Of a stretch of DNA of 64,000 bases, positions 1-7,669 are shown in pieces. The stretch is from Pontibacter korlensis (GTDB taxonomy: Bacteria; Bacteroidota; Bacteroidia; Cytophagales; Hymenobacteraceae), in the NCBI RefSeq assembly GCF_000973725.1, contig NZ_CP009621.1, positions 928,501-992,500 on the forward strand, in the 5' to 3' direction. The translations under genes were made by a program, and so were the position numbers. The first letter of the stretch is position 1. Each line of letters opens with the position of its first letter. The notes under the pieces are model-generated. The model was not told the origin of the DNA. It ran no database searches and saw only the letters and a program-made list of their open reading frames with translations.

Positions 1-31
1 TCTCATCTGCGGGAAGTTCGTGGGCATCCAT
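1..31 (-). CDS. Possible 5' end of a minus-strand gene cut by the window edge
   Basis: An ATG on the minus strand at 31-29 opens a frame that stays open to the edge and reads MDAHELPADE. It would be divergent from the metallo-hydrolase at 243. Ten codons are too few to identify a family, and no clear ribosome site or promoter is visible on that strand. It could equally be chance. Confidence 0.3.
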   Translation of the reverse strand, partial: MDAHELPADE

Positions 32-101
32 AAGTTAAAGTTCGTTTTCAGCAACCTTCTTTACGAATCCAGCTAAGCTTCCGTTAAGGCTGCTGTCTTA
101 C

Positions 102-109
102 TACCTTTG
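102..109 (+). promoter_or_regulatory. Bacteroidota-type -7 element TACCTTTG
   Basis: TACCTTTG fits the TAnnTTTG -7 consensus of the Bacteroidota housekeeping sigma factor. It lies about 130 bases before the ATG at 243, so the gene would have a leader of roughly 125 bases. No exact TTG is seen at the -33 position. Confidence 0.45.
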
Positions 110-242
110 TACCTTAACTACTCTTGATTAACACATCATACAGCTAAAGACATAGCAGTATGGCTTTTCTCACAACTATTTTTTCTGCTTAACGCTATAC
201 TTGTTGGCAATTAGCTCCACATTACCACTGCTACACAAATTT

Positions 243-935
243 ATGGATATCAAGTTTTTAGGAACAGGAGGCGCCTTCGACACCGACTACCTTAATTCTG
301 CTGCCTTACTAGAGTTCAGAGGTATGAACTTACTTATTGATTGCGGCTTTACAGTTTTTCCGGCACTTGTTCGGAAAAACCTGATACAAAAAGTCAATCA
401 TATCATACTCACCCATCTGCACAATGACCACTGTGGCAGCCTGGCAAACTTACTGCTGTACAAGAGCATAGTAGAGAAGTCACCTAAACCTGTTATTATT
501 TATCCTTCGGAGCAGTTTAAGCAGCAGCTGTGCGTTTTTTTGGAGATACAGGTAAAAGATCCTGATAAGTATGCAGACTTTGTACCCCTGGAGCAGTTTG
601 ATGGTATTACCTGTGTAGATACGTACGGTAAGCATTCGGAGGGAATGCAGACTTATTCTTATATTTTTGAGGATGAGGAAAAGCGTATTGCCTACTCCGG
701 CGACCTTTCCCGGCCAGAAGTGCTTTTTGATAGGCTACATAAAATGCCTGATATAAAAACCTGTGTGTTCCATGATATAACGTTCACCCCAGACAATGTG
801 GGCCACACTTACTATAAGAAGCTGCTTCCTTACATGAATGGTGTAGAGATGTATGGCTACCACTGCGACCCTACCAAGAACCCCTCTGATAACCCTATCC
901 GCCTGGTGTTTTACCAACAGGAGCTAATGGCTTAA
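243..935 (+). CDS. MBL-fold metallo-hydrolase (RNase Z-like family)
   Basis: A soluble metallo-beta-lactamase-fold hydrolase of 230 residues. The N-terminus MDIKFLGTGGAFD is the usual first strand and glycine-rich loop of the fold. The zinc motif THLHNDHCG places metal ligands at H58, H60, D62 and H63, and a later SGD (in YSGDLSRPE) supplies the bridging aspartate. The open frame extends back to a TTG at 201, but the ATG at 243 sits directly before the conserved strand, so I use it. The fold is shared by RNase Z-like and other phosphodiesterases. It is short for tRNase Z and I cannot name a substrate. It is probably transcribed alone from the element at 102-109. Confidence 0.85.
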   Translation: MDIKFLGTGGAFDTDYLNSAALLEFRGMNLLIDCGFTVFPALVRKNLIQKVNHIILTHLHNDHCGSLANLLLYKSIVEKSPKPVIIYPSEQFKQQLCVFLEIQVKDPDKYADFVPLEQFDGITCVDTYGKHSEGMQTYSYIFEDEEKRIAYSGDLSRPEVLFDRLHKMPDIKTCVFHDITFTPDNVGHTYYKKLLPYMNGVEMYGYHCDPTKNPSDNPIRLVFYQQELMA

Positions 936-1050
936 CAGTTAATACCCCAGAAGTACAAGCAATTGTAAGTTTCCTCCGAAACACAAGCACTGGTTTGGGA
1001 GTTAAATGGCAGACAATTAACGCTCTACCCTGAGCACCTCAAATGTAACT

Positions 1051-1707
1051 ATGTCTGCCACACTTACCCCCACCTTACGCTACAAGCAGCAGCCTCTCCA
1101 TATTATACTTACACTGCTGTTTCTTGCATTCTGGATTTATACTGGCATTACCACTGTAGACTTGAAGAACTGGATACTGGAGAACACCCTCACGATGTCC
1201 CTTATTATCTTTCTAGTAGCCTTCTACAACATCTTCCGTTTCTCTGATACCAGCTACGTTTTACTGTTCCTGTTTTTGCTGCTGCACGTGTATGGTAGCC
1301 AATACCAATATGCTGATAATCCTTTTGGAGAGTGGCTAAAGGGACAGTACAATTTCAGCCGCAACCACTACGACCGCCTAGTGCATCTGGGCTATGGACT
1401 CTTGCTAACCTTTCCGATATATGAGGTGCTGGCTTACGGCTTTAAGGTAAGGCGCTGGGTGAGCTATCTTTTACCCTTAGACCTTATTCTTTCTAGCAGC
1501 ATGGTGTATGAACTAGTAGAGTGGATGGTAGCTGATTGGGTGTATGGCGGTGGCGACCAGGGTATGGACTTTCTGGGCATGCAAGGCGATATATGGGATG
1601 CGCAGAAGGATGTAGGCATGGCTTTTTCCGGCAGCCTGGTTGCCATGGCTCTGACATTTATCTTTGCCCCAAGAAAAAGAAAAGGCAATAACAGCAGTCA
1701 AAATTAA
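1051..1707 (+). CDS. DUF2238 (YjdF-like) membrane protein
   Basis: A 218-residue inner-membrane protein with about six hydrophobic segments (residues 16-35, 45-65, 67-85, 108-130, 137-155 and 190-207). The motifs RNHYDRLVH in the middle and GDIWDAQKDVGMA near the C-terminus are typical of the DUF2238/YjdF family. The conserved acidic and histidine residues face a membrane cavity in predicted models of the family, but no function is established. The ATG at 1051 starts just before the first segment. The last residues are basic and polar, as expected for a cytoplasmic tail. It lies 115 bases after the metallo-hydrolase and may share its transcript. Confidence 0.85.
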   Translation: MSATLTPTLRYKQQPLHIILTLLFLAFWIYTGITTVDLKNWILENTLTMSLIIFLVAFYNIFRFSDTSYVLLFLFLLLHVYGSQYQYADNPFGEWLKGQYNFSRNHYDRLVHLGYGLLLTFPIYEVLAYGFKVRRWVSYLLPLDLILSSSMVYELVEWMVADWVYGGGDQGMDFLGMQGDIWDAQKDVGMAFSGSLVAMALTFIFAPRKRKGNNSSQN

Positions 1708-1876
1708 GAGGTTGTTACAAAACAGCAGAGGGCGAAGAGAAGAATAAAGCGACGGGATACGCCCTTGACCCTTTCCTGTTCCAACCCGCTTTTCTAATGT
1801 CCACAAAAGGGCAATTATAGACTTCTATATAGATAGGACATAACAGCTAGGCTTCATCAACTTTAAGATCAGGCAT

Positions 1877-1908
1877 AAAAAAAACCAGCCGCACCCCCGT
1901 GCGGCTGG
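1877..1908 (-). terminator. Rho-independent terminator of the OmpA lipoprotein gene
   Basis: A perfect 10-base stem (1885-1894 with 1899-1908) closes a CCCC loop. On the minus strand it is followed by eight T residues (1884-1877). It stands 40 bases after the stop of the gene that ends at 1950. Confidence 0.9.
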
Positions 1909-1949
1909 TAATCACCAATTATCCAATCAATCTACTACTACTTAATTTC

Positions 1950-2633
1950 TTATAGCTCTCCGCGCTCAGCGGCCTTTTTCATTTTCTCGTTGGCGTAGAT
2001 GGCAATCTCTACGCGGCGGTTCTGTCTGCGGCCAGCTTCTGTGCTGTTATCAGCAACTGGCTGATCGTCTGCATAACCTGTTGTTGTCATACGGCTGCGA
2101 TCTACACCCATTGATGCCAGATAATTAGCCACAGACTGTGCACGACGCTCTGAAAGAGGCTGGTTGATCTGACGAGTACCGGTATTATCTGTATGCCCCT
2201 CGATCAGGATGTTTGTATCCGGATACTTCTTTAGAGTCTCAGCAAGTTGTGCGATCTCTGTTTTAGCACCAGGCTGCAGCTCAGCAGAGTTTACAGGGTA
2301 AAGAATACCAGATTCAAACGTAATCTTAATACCTTCTCCTACACGCTCTACATTAGCGCCCTCAAGGTCACGACGCAGCTCTTCTGCCTGCTTGTCCATT
2401 CTTCTACCGATCAAGGCACCAGCTGTACCCCCCACGGCTGCACCAATAATAGCACCAGCTGCTGTGTTACCAGCCACTTTACCAACCACACCACCTACTA
2501 CTGCACCAGAACCAGCACCAATAATGCCGCCCTTGGTTGTTTTGTTCATTCCGCCGCCACCAGAAGAGGCACACGACGAAAGTATGATAGCTATAATAGC
2601 TAGTATGGATAAGTTTATTCTAAAGTTTTTCAT
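1950..2633 (-). CDS. OmpA-family lipoprotein with glycine-zipper domain
   Basis: An outer-membrane lipoprotein that probably ties the membrane to peptidoglycan. From the ATG at 2633 the signal MKNFRINLS...ILSSC ends in a lipobox with the lipidated cysteine at residue 21; an in-frame ATG at 2651 would add six residues. A glycine-zipper segment follows (MNKTTKGGIIGAGSGAVVGG through GALIGRRMDKQAEE). The C-terminal half is an OmpA/MotB peptidoglycan-binding domain with NSAEL, IEGHTDNTG, LSERRAQSVANYL and the closing RRQNRRVEIAI. The neighbour 2921-3661 has the same order of domains and much identical sequence, so the two are paralogues. Each has its own terminator, so they need not be co-transcribed. 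Confidence 0.93.
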   Translation of the reverse strand: MKNFRINLSILAIIAIILSSCASSGGGGMNKTTKGGIIGAGSGAVVGGVVGKVAGNTAAGAIIGAAVGGTAGALIGRRMDKQAEELRRDLEGANVERVGEGIKITFESGILYPVNSAELQPGAKTEIAQLAETLKKYPDTNILIEGHTDNTGTRQINQPLSERRAQSVANYLASMGVDRSRMTTTGYADDQPVADNSTEAGRRQNRRVEIAIYANEKMKKAAERGEL

Positions 2634-2698
2634 AGTTCTCATTTTATTCACTTATTCTCAGAATCCGAAGATCCTGCCTGTTTTACTTCATATATACT

Positions 2699-2732
2699 CA
2701 AAATGTTATATAAACTTATATAAAACATTTTG
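2699..2732. repeat. Near-perfect AT-rich inverted repeat in the upstream region
   Basis: Arms CAAAATGTT (2699-2707) and AACATTTTG (2724-2732) are exact reverse complements. Inside them ATATAA and TTATAT form a second pair, displaced by a two-base AA. The whole 34-base element lies about 65 bases before the lipoprotein start at 2633. The position and dyad symmetry suit a regulator site, but no T tract follows, so it does not look like a terminator. Confidence 0.55.
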
Positions 2733-2862
2733 TACTAACTTTACTAAAACAGTTGCCTCAGACAAACTGCTCAGGAAGCAGCATTCAGGTATAAACTTAT
2801 AACGTCTTTCAAACTAGGGAGTTTTGGAAACAGCTATAAGACGCCATGTGGTACATAAAACG

Positions 2863-2896
2863 ACAATGCCTGCCTCTTTACAGGGGCAGGCATTGT
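2863..2896 (-). terminator. Terminator of the second OmpA lipoprotein gene
   Basis: A perfect 12-base stem (2863-2874 with 2885-2896) encloses a 10-base loop, 25 bases after the stop at 2921. The minus-strand tail is only moderately T-rich, and the plus-strand side also has GTTTTAT, so it may act in both directions. Confidence 0.75.
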
Positions 2897-2920
2897 TTTA
2901 TACTAATAAAGATATGCAGC

Positions 2921-3661
2921 TTATTTTACATCACCGCTCTCTGCAGCTTTCTTCAGCTCCTCATTTGCCACAATGATGATCTCTACGCGGCGGTTCTGCT
3001 GGCGTCCTTCTGCAGTGGTGTTCTCAGCAATCGGTTGATCATAGCTATATCCTTTCGCCTGCAGTCGCTTACCATCTACACCCAGGCTACGGGCATATGC
3101 AGCCACAGCCTCAGCACGTCTCTCGGACAGGCGCTGGTTCAGTTCATAAGAACCAGTATTGTCGGTGTGACCTTCAATGATAACGTCGGTACCCTGATAC
3201 TCCTGCAGCGTTTTAGCCAGCTTCTGAATGTCTTGCTTAGCAGTGGCACTTAGTTCGGCAGAGTTTACCGCGAAAAGAATACCTGAATCAAAGTTAACAC
3301 GGATGGCCTCACCAACACGCTCCACGTTTGCATTCTCCATGCTTTTCTCCAGCTCCTCAGCCTGCTTATCCATACGGCGACCAATAACGGCACCAGTCGC
3401 ACCACCAACTGCGGCACCCACAATAGCCCCGGCAGCTGTATTTCCTAGTCTATTACCAATAAGGCCACCAATTACTGCACCGCCACCGGCACCAATGATA
3501 CCGCCCTTGGTTGTTTTATTCATCCCCTGCTTTTCTTCTGTTTTAGCCTGGGTAGTGGTCTCTGTATTTTCTGAGCCAGCCACAGGAGCAGTAGATTTGC
3601 ATGAAGAAAACAGCAACGTTACAGCGAGCATAGAGCTCAGGGATAATTTTACAAATCTCAT
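2921..3661 (-). CDS. OmpA-family lipoprotein with glycine-zipper domain (paralogue)
   Basis: This 246-residue protein begins MRFVKLSLSS with lipobox LFSSC (lipid cysteine at residue 21). A 25-residue Thr/Glu/Lys-rich linker follows, then a glycine zipper starting MNKTTKGGIIGAGGGAVIGG, then an OmpA C-terminal domain with NSAEL, IEGHTDNTG, LSERRAEAVAAYARSLGVDG and RQQNRRVEIIIVANEE. The same block order and nearly identical zipper are found in the gene at 1950-2633. It should sit in the outer membrane with its OmpA domain on peptidoglycan in the periplasm. The main difference from its partner is the linker before the zipper. The pair probably arose by tandem duplication. Confidence 0.93.
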   Translation of the reverse strand: MRFVKLSLSSMLAVTLLFSSCKSTAPVAGSENTETTTQAKTEEKQGMNKTTKGGIIGAGGGAVIGGLIGNRLGNTAAGAIVGAAVGGATGAVIGRRMDKQAEELEKSMENANVERVGEAIRVNFDSGILFAVNSAELSATAKQDIQKLAKTLQEYQGTDVIIEGHTDNTGSYELNQRLSERRAEAVAAYARSLGVDGKRLQAKGYSYDQPIAENTTAEGRQQNRRVEIIIVANEELKKAAESGDVK

Positions 3662-3830
3662 AGTAGTAGAATTTGGTAAATGTTTGTTGTCTAAAAGTTA
3701 AAGTACCGTTGAAATGTTTAAGTTGTACTTACCCCTGCAAACGCAAGTCCTGTGCCAAAACGTATTTTGCACATCGTAAAATATTTTGCCAAACATATAT
3801 TTACACGGGCTTTATCTTCTAAGTTGCTAT

Positions 3831-3867
3831 AAAAAAACCTGTTAGCTTTTGACTAACAGGTTTTTTT
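3831..3867 (-). terminator. Terminator of accD
   Basis: A 15-base perfect stem (3831-3845 with 3853-3867) that includes A/T tracts on both flanks, so it can work in either direction. It lies 17 bases past the accD stop. Confidence 0.9.
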
Positions 3868-3883
3868 ATAGCTTATTTTTTGC

Positions 3884-4780
3884 TTAGGATGCCTTTGCAG
3901 CTTTCTTGGTTTTGCTTGCCGTAGTTACATCCTCTGGCAGCAACACCATGCTGAGCAGTTCGCTCAACCTGTTCTTTAGCTCCTTACGGTCAATAATGAA
4001 GTCCAGGAAGCCGTGCTCCAGCACAAACTCTGCACTCTGGAAGCCTTTAGGCAAATCCTTACCGATTGTTTCTTTGATTACTCTTGGGCCGGCAAAACCG
4101 ATTAAGGCGCCTGGCTCAGCAATGTTGAAGTCTCCCAGCATAGCGTAAGAGGCTGTTACACCACCCGTAGTTGGGTCCGTTAGCAGCGATATGTAAGGCA
4201 GCTTTTCTTCTGACAACAGCGCCAGCTTAGCTGAGGTTTTGGCCATCTGCATCAGCGAGAAGCCAGCTTCCATCATACGTGCACCACCTGACTTAGAAAT
4301 CATCAGGAAAGGAGAACGTGTTTTACGGGCATGGTCTATGGCACGGGCAATCTTCTCACCTACCACAGATCCCATTGACCCGCCGATAAAAGCGAAGTCC
4401 ATACAGGCGATGGTGATGTTCTGACTGTTTACTTTACCATAAGCTGTGCGTACAGCATCCTTCAGGCCGGTAGACTTTTGCGTGGAGGCAATACGCTGCG
4501 GGTAAGGCTTTGAGTCAACAAAGCTAAGCGGGTCACCTGAAGTCAGGTTCTCGTCCAGCTCTGTGAACTCGTTATCATCAAATAAGATGGCGAAGTACTC
4601 TTTAGAACCGATGCGGTCGTGGTGGCTGCACTGCACGCAAGTGTTCAGATTCTTGCGGTGCTCGGCCATACTTGTCACGGTTTTGCAGTTCGGGCACTTG
4701 TACCACAATCCGTCCGGAGTTTCCTTCTTCTGCTCTGTTGGCGTCTGGATTCCTTTATCTGCTCTTTTAAACCAAGGCAT
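3884..4780 (-). CDS. accD: Acetyl-CoA carboxylase carboxyltransferase subunit beta
   Basis: AccD carries out the carboxyl transfer from biotin to acetyl-CoA with AccA, making malonyl-CoA for fatty acid synthesis. The N-terminal zinc ribbon is complete: CPNC at residues 29-32 and CVQC at 48-51, counted from MPWFKR. The crotonase-fold core has [15 protein letters not shown] and [14 protein letters not shown], which are family signatures, and the protein is close to the usual length. Two adjacent ATGs (4783 and 4780) are possible; I prefer the second because AccD usually begins MxWF. It stands alone between terminators, 151 bases after fbaB. A Lys/Ala-rich tail closes the protein. Confidence 0.96.
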   Translation of the reverse strand: MPWFKRADKGIQTPTEQKKETPDGLWYKCPNCKTVTSMAEHRKNLNTCVQCSHHDRIGSKEYFAILFDDNEFTELDENLTSGDPLSFVDSKPYPQRIASTQKSTGLKDAVRTAYGKVNSQNITIACMDFAFIGGSMGSVVGEKIARAIDHARKTRSPFLMISKSGGARMMEAGFSLMQMAKTSAKLALLSEEKLPYISLLTDPTTGGVTASYAMLGDFNIAEPGALIGFAGPRVIKETIGKDLPKGFQSAEFVLEHGFLDFIIDRKELKNRLSELLSMVLLPEDVTTASKTKKAAKAS

Positions 4781-4850
4781 CATAGTTAACAGCGTGCGTT
4801 CTGCACATTAAAGTTATGGGTATACTTTACAGCAAAGTATAAAATCAAAA

Positions 4851-4900
4851 GTGGCCTGCCCCAGCGCACCTTTTGCACAGGTACCGCAATGGCAGGCCAC
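4851..4900 (-). terminator. Probable terminator of fbaB
   Basis: GTGGCCTGCC (4851-4860) and GGCAGGCCAC (4891-4900) form a perfect 10-base stem with a 30-base loop. On the minus strand it is followed by TTTTGATTTTAT. It lies 35 bases beyond the fbaB stop; the long loop makes it somewhat unusual. Confidence 0.65.
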
Positions 4901-4934
4901 AAAAATATGTAATAATCAGCAGTTCTGCTACAAA

Positions 4935-5993
4935 TTACGCTAGTGTAATCTCATTTGCCAGGTACACGTCCTGAATAGCATGCAGCAGCTCTACTCCTAC
5001 CTTCATGTCTTTCTGGAAAGCTTTACGCCCGGAAATCAATCCCATACCTCCTGCGCGTTTGTTGATAACGGCTGTACGAACCGCATCCACCAAGTCAGAT
5101 TCGCCTTTGGACTCACCTCCGGAGTTGATCAGGCCGGCACGACCCATATAGCAGTTTGCCACTTGGTAGCGGCACAGGTCTATTGGATTGTCCGAGGAAA
5201 GTTCAGAGTACATCTTATCGTGCGTTTTACCAAACCCGATAGCTTTGAAGCCACCGTTGTTTACTGGCAACTTCTGCTTGATAATATCGGCTTGGATGGT
5301 TACACCCAGGTGGTTTGCCTGGCCAGTAAGGTCAGCAGCTACGTGGTAGTCGGTGCCATCTTTCTTGAAGCCGTTGTTGCGGGTATAGCACCACAGGATG
5401 GTTGCCATGCCCAACTGGTGTGCTCTCTCAAAAGCTTCCGCCACCTCAATTATCTGTCGGTTCGATTCTTCTGAGCCAAAGTATACTGTGGCTCCTACTG
5501 CTGTAGCGCCCAGGTTCCAAGCCTCATCCACAGAGCCAAACATGATCTGGTCATACTTATTCGGGTAGGTCATCAGCTCGTTATGGTTAATCTTTACTAC
5601 AAACGGAATCTTGTGCGCATACTTGCGCGACATCATCGCCAGGTTACCAAAGGTAGTAGCCACTGCATTGCAGCCACCTTCTATGGCTAGCTTTATAATA
5701 TTCTCAGGATCGAAGTATAGCGGGTTTGGTGCAAAAGAGGCTCCGGCTGTATGCTCAATGCCCTGGTCTACCGGCAGGATTGACAAATAACCTGTGCCAC
5801 CCAAGCGGCCGTGGTTAAATAACTGCTGCAGGCTACGTAGTACCTGCGTGGAGCGGTTAGACTTAGCAAAAATCCTGTCTACAAAATCAGGGCCTGGTAT
5901 GTGTAACTGATCTTTGGAAATGGTTTGGCTCTGGTACTGCAGCAGGCCCTCTGCTTCGGCGCCAAGCAAGGAAACGATGTTGTCGTAAGTCAT
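4935..5993 (-). CDS. fbaB: Class I fructose-bisphosphate aldolase (DhnA/FbaB type)
   Basis: A 352-residue Schiff-base aldolase of the archaeal/DhnA type, which splits fructose 1,6-bisphosphate in glycolysis and joins trioses in gluconeogenesis. It shows the family segments [29 protein letters not shown] and [10 protein letters not shown]239 in ADIIKQK lies where the family's Schiff-base lysine is expected. The C-terminal phosphate site is seen as [11 protein letters not shown]. The length matches E. coli FbaB. The gene is single, with about 340 bases upstream that hold a nested hairpin (6080-6110) which may belong to its leader. A terminator follows at 4851-4900. Confidence 0.93.
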   Translation of the reverse strand: MTYDNIVSLLGAEAEGLLQYQSQTISKDQLHIPGPDFVDRIFAKSNRSTQVLRSLQQLFNHGRLGGTGYLSILPVDQGIEHTAGASFAPNPLYFDPENIIKLAIEGGCNAVATTFGNLAMMSRKYAHKIPFVVKINHNELMTYPNKYDQIMFGSVDEAWNLGATAVGATVYFGSEESNRQIIEVAEAFERAHQLGMATILWCYTRNNGFKKDGTDYHVAADLTGQANHLGVTIQADIIKQKLPVNNGGFKAIGFGKTHDKMYSELSSDNPIDLCRYQVANCYMGRAGLINSGGESKGESDLVDAVRTAVINKRAGGMGLISGRKAFQKDMKVGVELLHAIQDVYLANEITLA

Positions 5994-6079
5994 TAGTTTT
6001 GACAGTTTTTAGGTAGAAGGCAAAATGAAGTAACTTATAATGATCGAAGCTTTAACTCAGATTATAGTTATCTACCAAA

Positions 6080-6110
6080 GCGGCCAAGCCTGGAACAGGC
6101 TCATAGCCGC
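6080..6110 (-). other. Nested stem-loop upstream of fbaB
   Basis: GCGGC (6080-6084) pairs with GCCGC (6106-6110), and inside it AGCCTG (6087-6092) pairs with CAGGCT (6096-6101) around a GAA loop. It lies about 90 bases before the fbaB start and would fall in its 5' leader if transcription starts further upstream. Another small hairpin (6151-6156 with 6162-6167) lies beyond it. I recognise no known riboswitch. The rest of the 345-base gap holds only the next gene's terminator. Confidence 0.4.
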
Positions 6111-6289
6111 GGTGTTTTCTATAGCATGGCAGGCACCTGTATTAGGTGATGCAAGCTTTTGGCTTGCCCCAAACTATACTTTAACTACCTGAAAAGGTTG
6201 TGCCGATAATTGGGAATTCTCCTCCTACCGCGCTTCCATGCTTCTTCAATCATCAACAGCTACTTCATACACATTCCTGCCAAAACAAA

Positions 6290-6324
6290 AGCGCCTAAAG
6301 TATACTACCTATACTTTAGGCGCT
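6290..6324 (-). terminator. Terminator of the downstream amidohydrolase gene
   Basis: A perfect 15-base stem (6290-6304 with 6310-6324) with a 5-base loop, followed on the minus strand by TTTTGTTTTG. It lies 15 bases after the stop at 6339. Both arms contain AAGTATA/TATACTT. Confidence 0.9.
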
Positions 6325-6338
6325 CTAATACCTGCCAG

Positions 6339-7550
6339 TTATTTACACTCTTCGCTCACTATTTTGCCATCTATCACCACTGCGCATACATGAGAGGTAT
6401 ACTCAAAGGGATCTCCATCAAACAGAACCAAGTCGGCATCTTTGCCTTTTTCCAGAGTACCCACCCGGTCGTCCAGCCCTATGATTTTTGCAGGCGTGGA
6501 GGTGATGGCAGCTAGTGCCTGATCGGTGGTCATGCCATTGGCAACAGCCACGCTTGCTTCAAAAAGAATTACACGCGCACGTGGTACATACTGCTCAAAG
6601 CCGCTTTGTATGGCCACCGGCACACCAGCCCGGGCAAGCGCACCTGCCGTTTCAAAAGACATGTTCTTGCTGTCTCCGGTGGCTCGTGCCATGGTAGGAT
6701 GCACTATTACAGGCACACCGGCAGCTTTGATCTCATCTATCAGCAGGTATGCCTCAGCGGCACCATCCAGCACCAGGTCCAGGTTAAACTCCTTTGCCAG
6801 GCGTAGTGCCGCCATAATATCCTGCGATTGGTTAGCTGTTATCAGTGCCTTATACTTTCTGTTCAGCGCATCCACCAGGTAGTCCATCTTCAGATTGCGG
6901 TCAGGGCGTTTACTGGCATCAGTGTTCGCCATTTTTTTTGCGTAGGCCTGTGCAGCCTGCAGCTCTGCCCGAAGCATGGCCATGCCTTTAGCTGATGTCT
7001 TAGGAGAGTTGTAGTTCTGCCCTACTGTTGCGCCCATCGTAAAGGCCACCATGTTGGTGGTATCCATAAGAGTAGCAAAGCCTTCCGGAGCCGTTTTAAT
7101 GGTCATGGTCTGGCCACTGATTAGGGCGCCGGGGCCATGACCAGTGTTGATAGTAGTTACACCATAGCTACGCACCCACTCAATAAGTTCTTCGTTGGGG
7201 TTGTAAGAATCCAGTGCGCGCAGCTCTGGTTGTATAGGAGCCGTTGTTTCGAGTTGCTGTTGATCGAAAGGCACATTGTAAACACCTGCCAACCCTACAG
7301 AAGTATGGGCGTCTACCAAGCCCGGCGTTACTACTTTGGCTGAGTATACTTGGTAGTGCTGCGGCACCTGCAGGTTGGTACCTACAGCCTCAATTTTACC
7401 ATCCTTCAGCAGCACCACACCATTTTTTATTGGCTCCCCAGCCATGGTATAAACTGTTTCCCCCTTTACGGCTATTTGTGCCACAGCCTGCTGCACGCTA
7501 AGTAAGGCAGCACCTGCAAGTATGGCGGCTAATTGTATATGTCTTTTCAT
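6339..7550 (-). CDS. Secreted amidohydrolase-family protein lacking metal ligands
   Basis: A 403-residue exported protein of the amidohydrolase superfamily. The signal peptide probably ends after AVA (residue 24). The composite-domain strand (GVVLLKDGKIEAVGT) and the C-terminal signature (GTLEKGKDADLVLFDGDPF) are clear. The catalytic residues are not. The usual DxHxH after the first barrel strand reads DAHTS (H82 kept, S84 in place of the second histidine). The positions that carry HFHTH, HH and FHTD in the neighbour at 7670-8971 read ITANQ (237-241), LDG (261-263) and IQSG (314-317). It is therefore probably non-catalytic, or a member of a divergent subgroup. It follows its intact homologue after 119 bases and is likely co-expressed. 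Confidence 0.88.
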   Translation of the reverse strand: MKRHIQLAAILAGAALLSVQQAVAQIAVKGETVYTMAGEPIKNGVVLLKDGKIEAVGTNLQVPQHYQVYSAKVVTPGLVDAHTSVGLAGVYNVPFDQQQLETTAPIQPELRALDSYNPNEELIEWVRSYGVTTINTGHGPGALISGQTMTIKTAPEGFATLMDTTNMVAFTMGATVGQNYNSPKTSAKGMAMLRAELQAAQAYAKKMANTDASKRPDRNLKMDYLVDALNRKYKALITANQSQDIMAALRLAKEFNLDLVLDGAAEAYLLIDEIKAAGVPVIVHPTMARATGDSKNMSFETAGALARAGVPVAIQSGFEQYVPRARVILFEASVAVANGMTTDQALAAITSTPAKIIGLDDRVGTLEKGKDADLVLFDGDPFEYTSHVCAVVIDGKIVSEECK

Positions 7551-7571
7551 GTTGTTATTTATTCGGGACTC

Positions 7572-7648
7572 AAGACACAGGATATAAGGTTTTTTTATTG
7601 AGTGAAATGTATTGTTCTCCCAGATGTGCTGAAAGAGTCCTGTGTCTT
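7572..7648. repeat. Inverted repeat between the two amidohydrolase genes
   Basis: AAGACACAGGA (7572-7582) is the exact reverse complement of TCCTGTGTCTT (7638-7648). A third, related TTGTGTCT lies at about 7661-7668. The arms are 55 bases apart, so this may be a long-range stem in the intercistronic RNA or a repeated protein site. No T tract follows. Confidence 0.5.
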
Positions 7649-7669
7649 ATGTATATAACCTTGTGTCTC

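Noticed and set aside
1513..1806. 97-codon minus-strand frame overlapping the DUF2238 gene
   Set aside because: Mostly antisense to a well-supported gene, with no domain signature of its own.
2765..2795. AGGAAGCAGC, reminiscent of the 4.5S RNA (SRP) tip
   Set aside because: The surrounding bases do not form the SRP helix, and the rest of the consensus is missing.
2392..2802. Plus-strand open frame rich in Pro and Ala antisense to the OmpA lipoprotein
   Set aside because: It mirrors the glycine-zipper coding stretch, and the lipoprotein has a clear lipobox and conserved domains.
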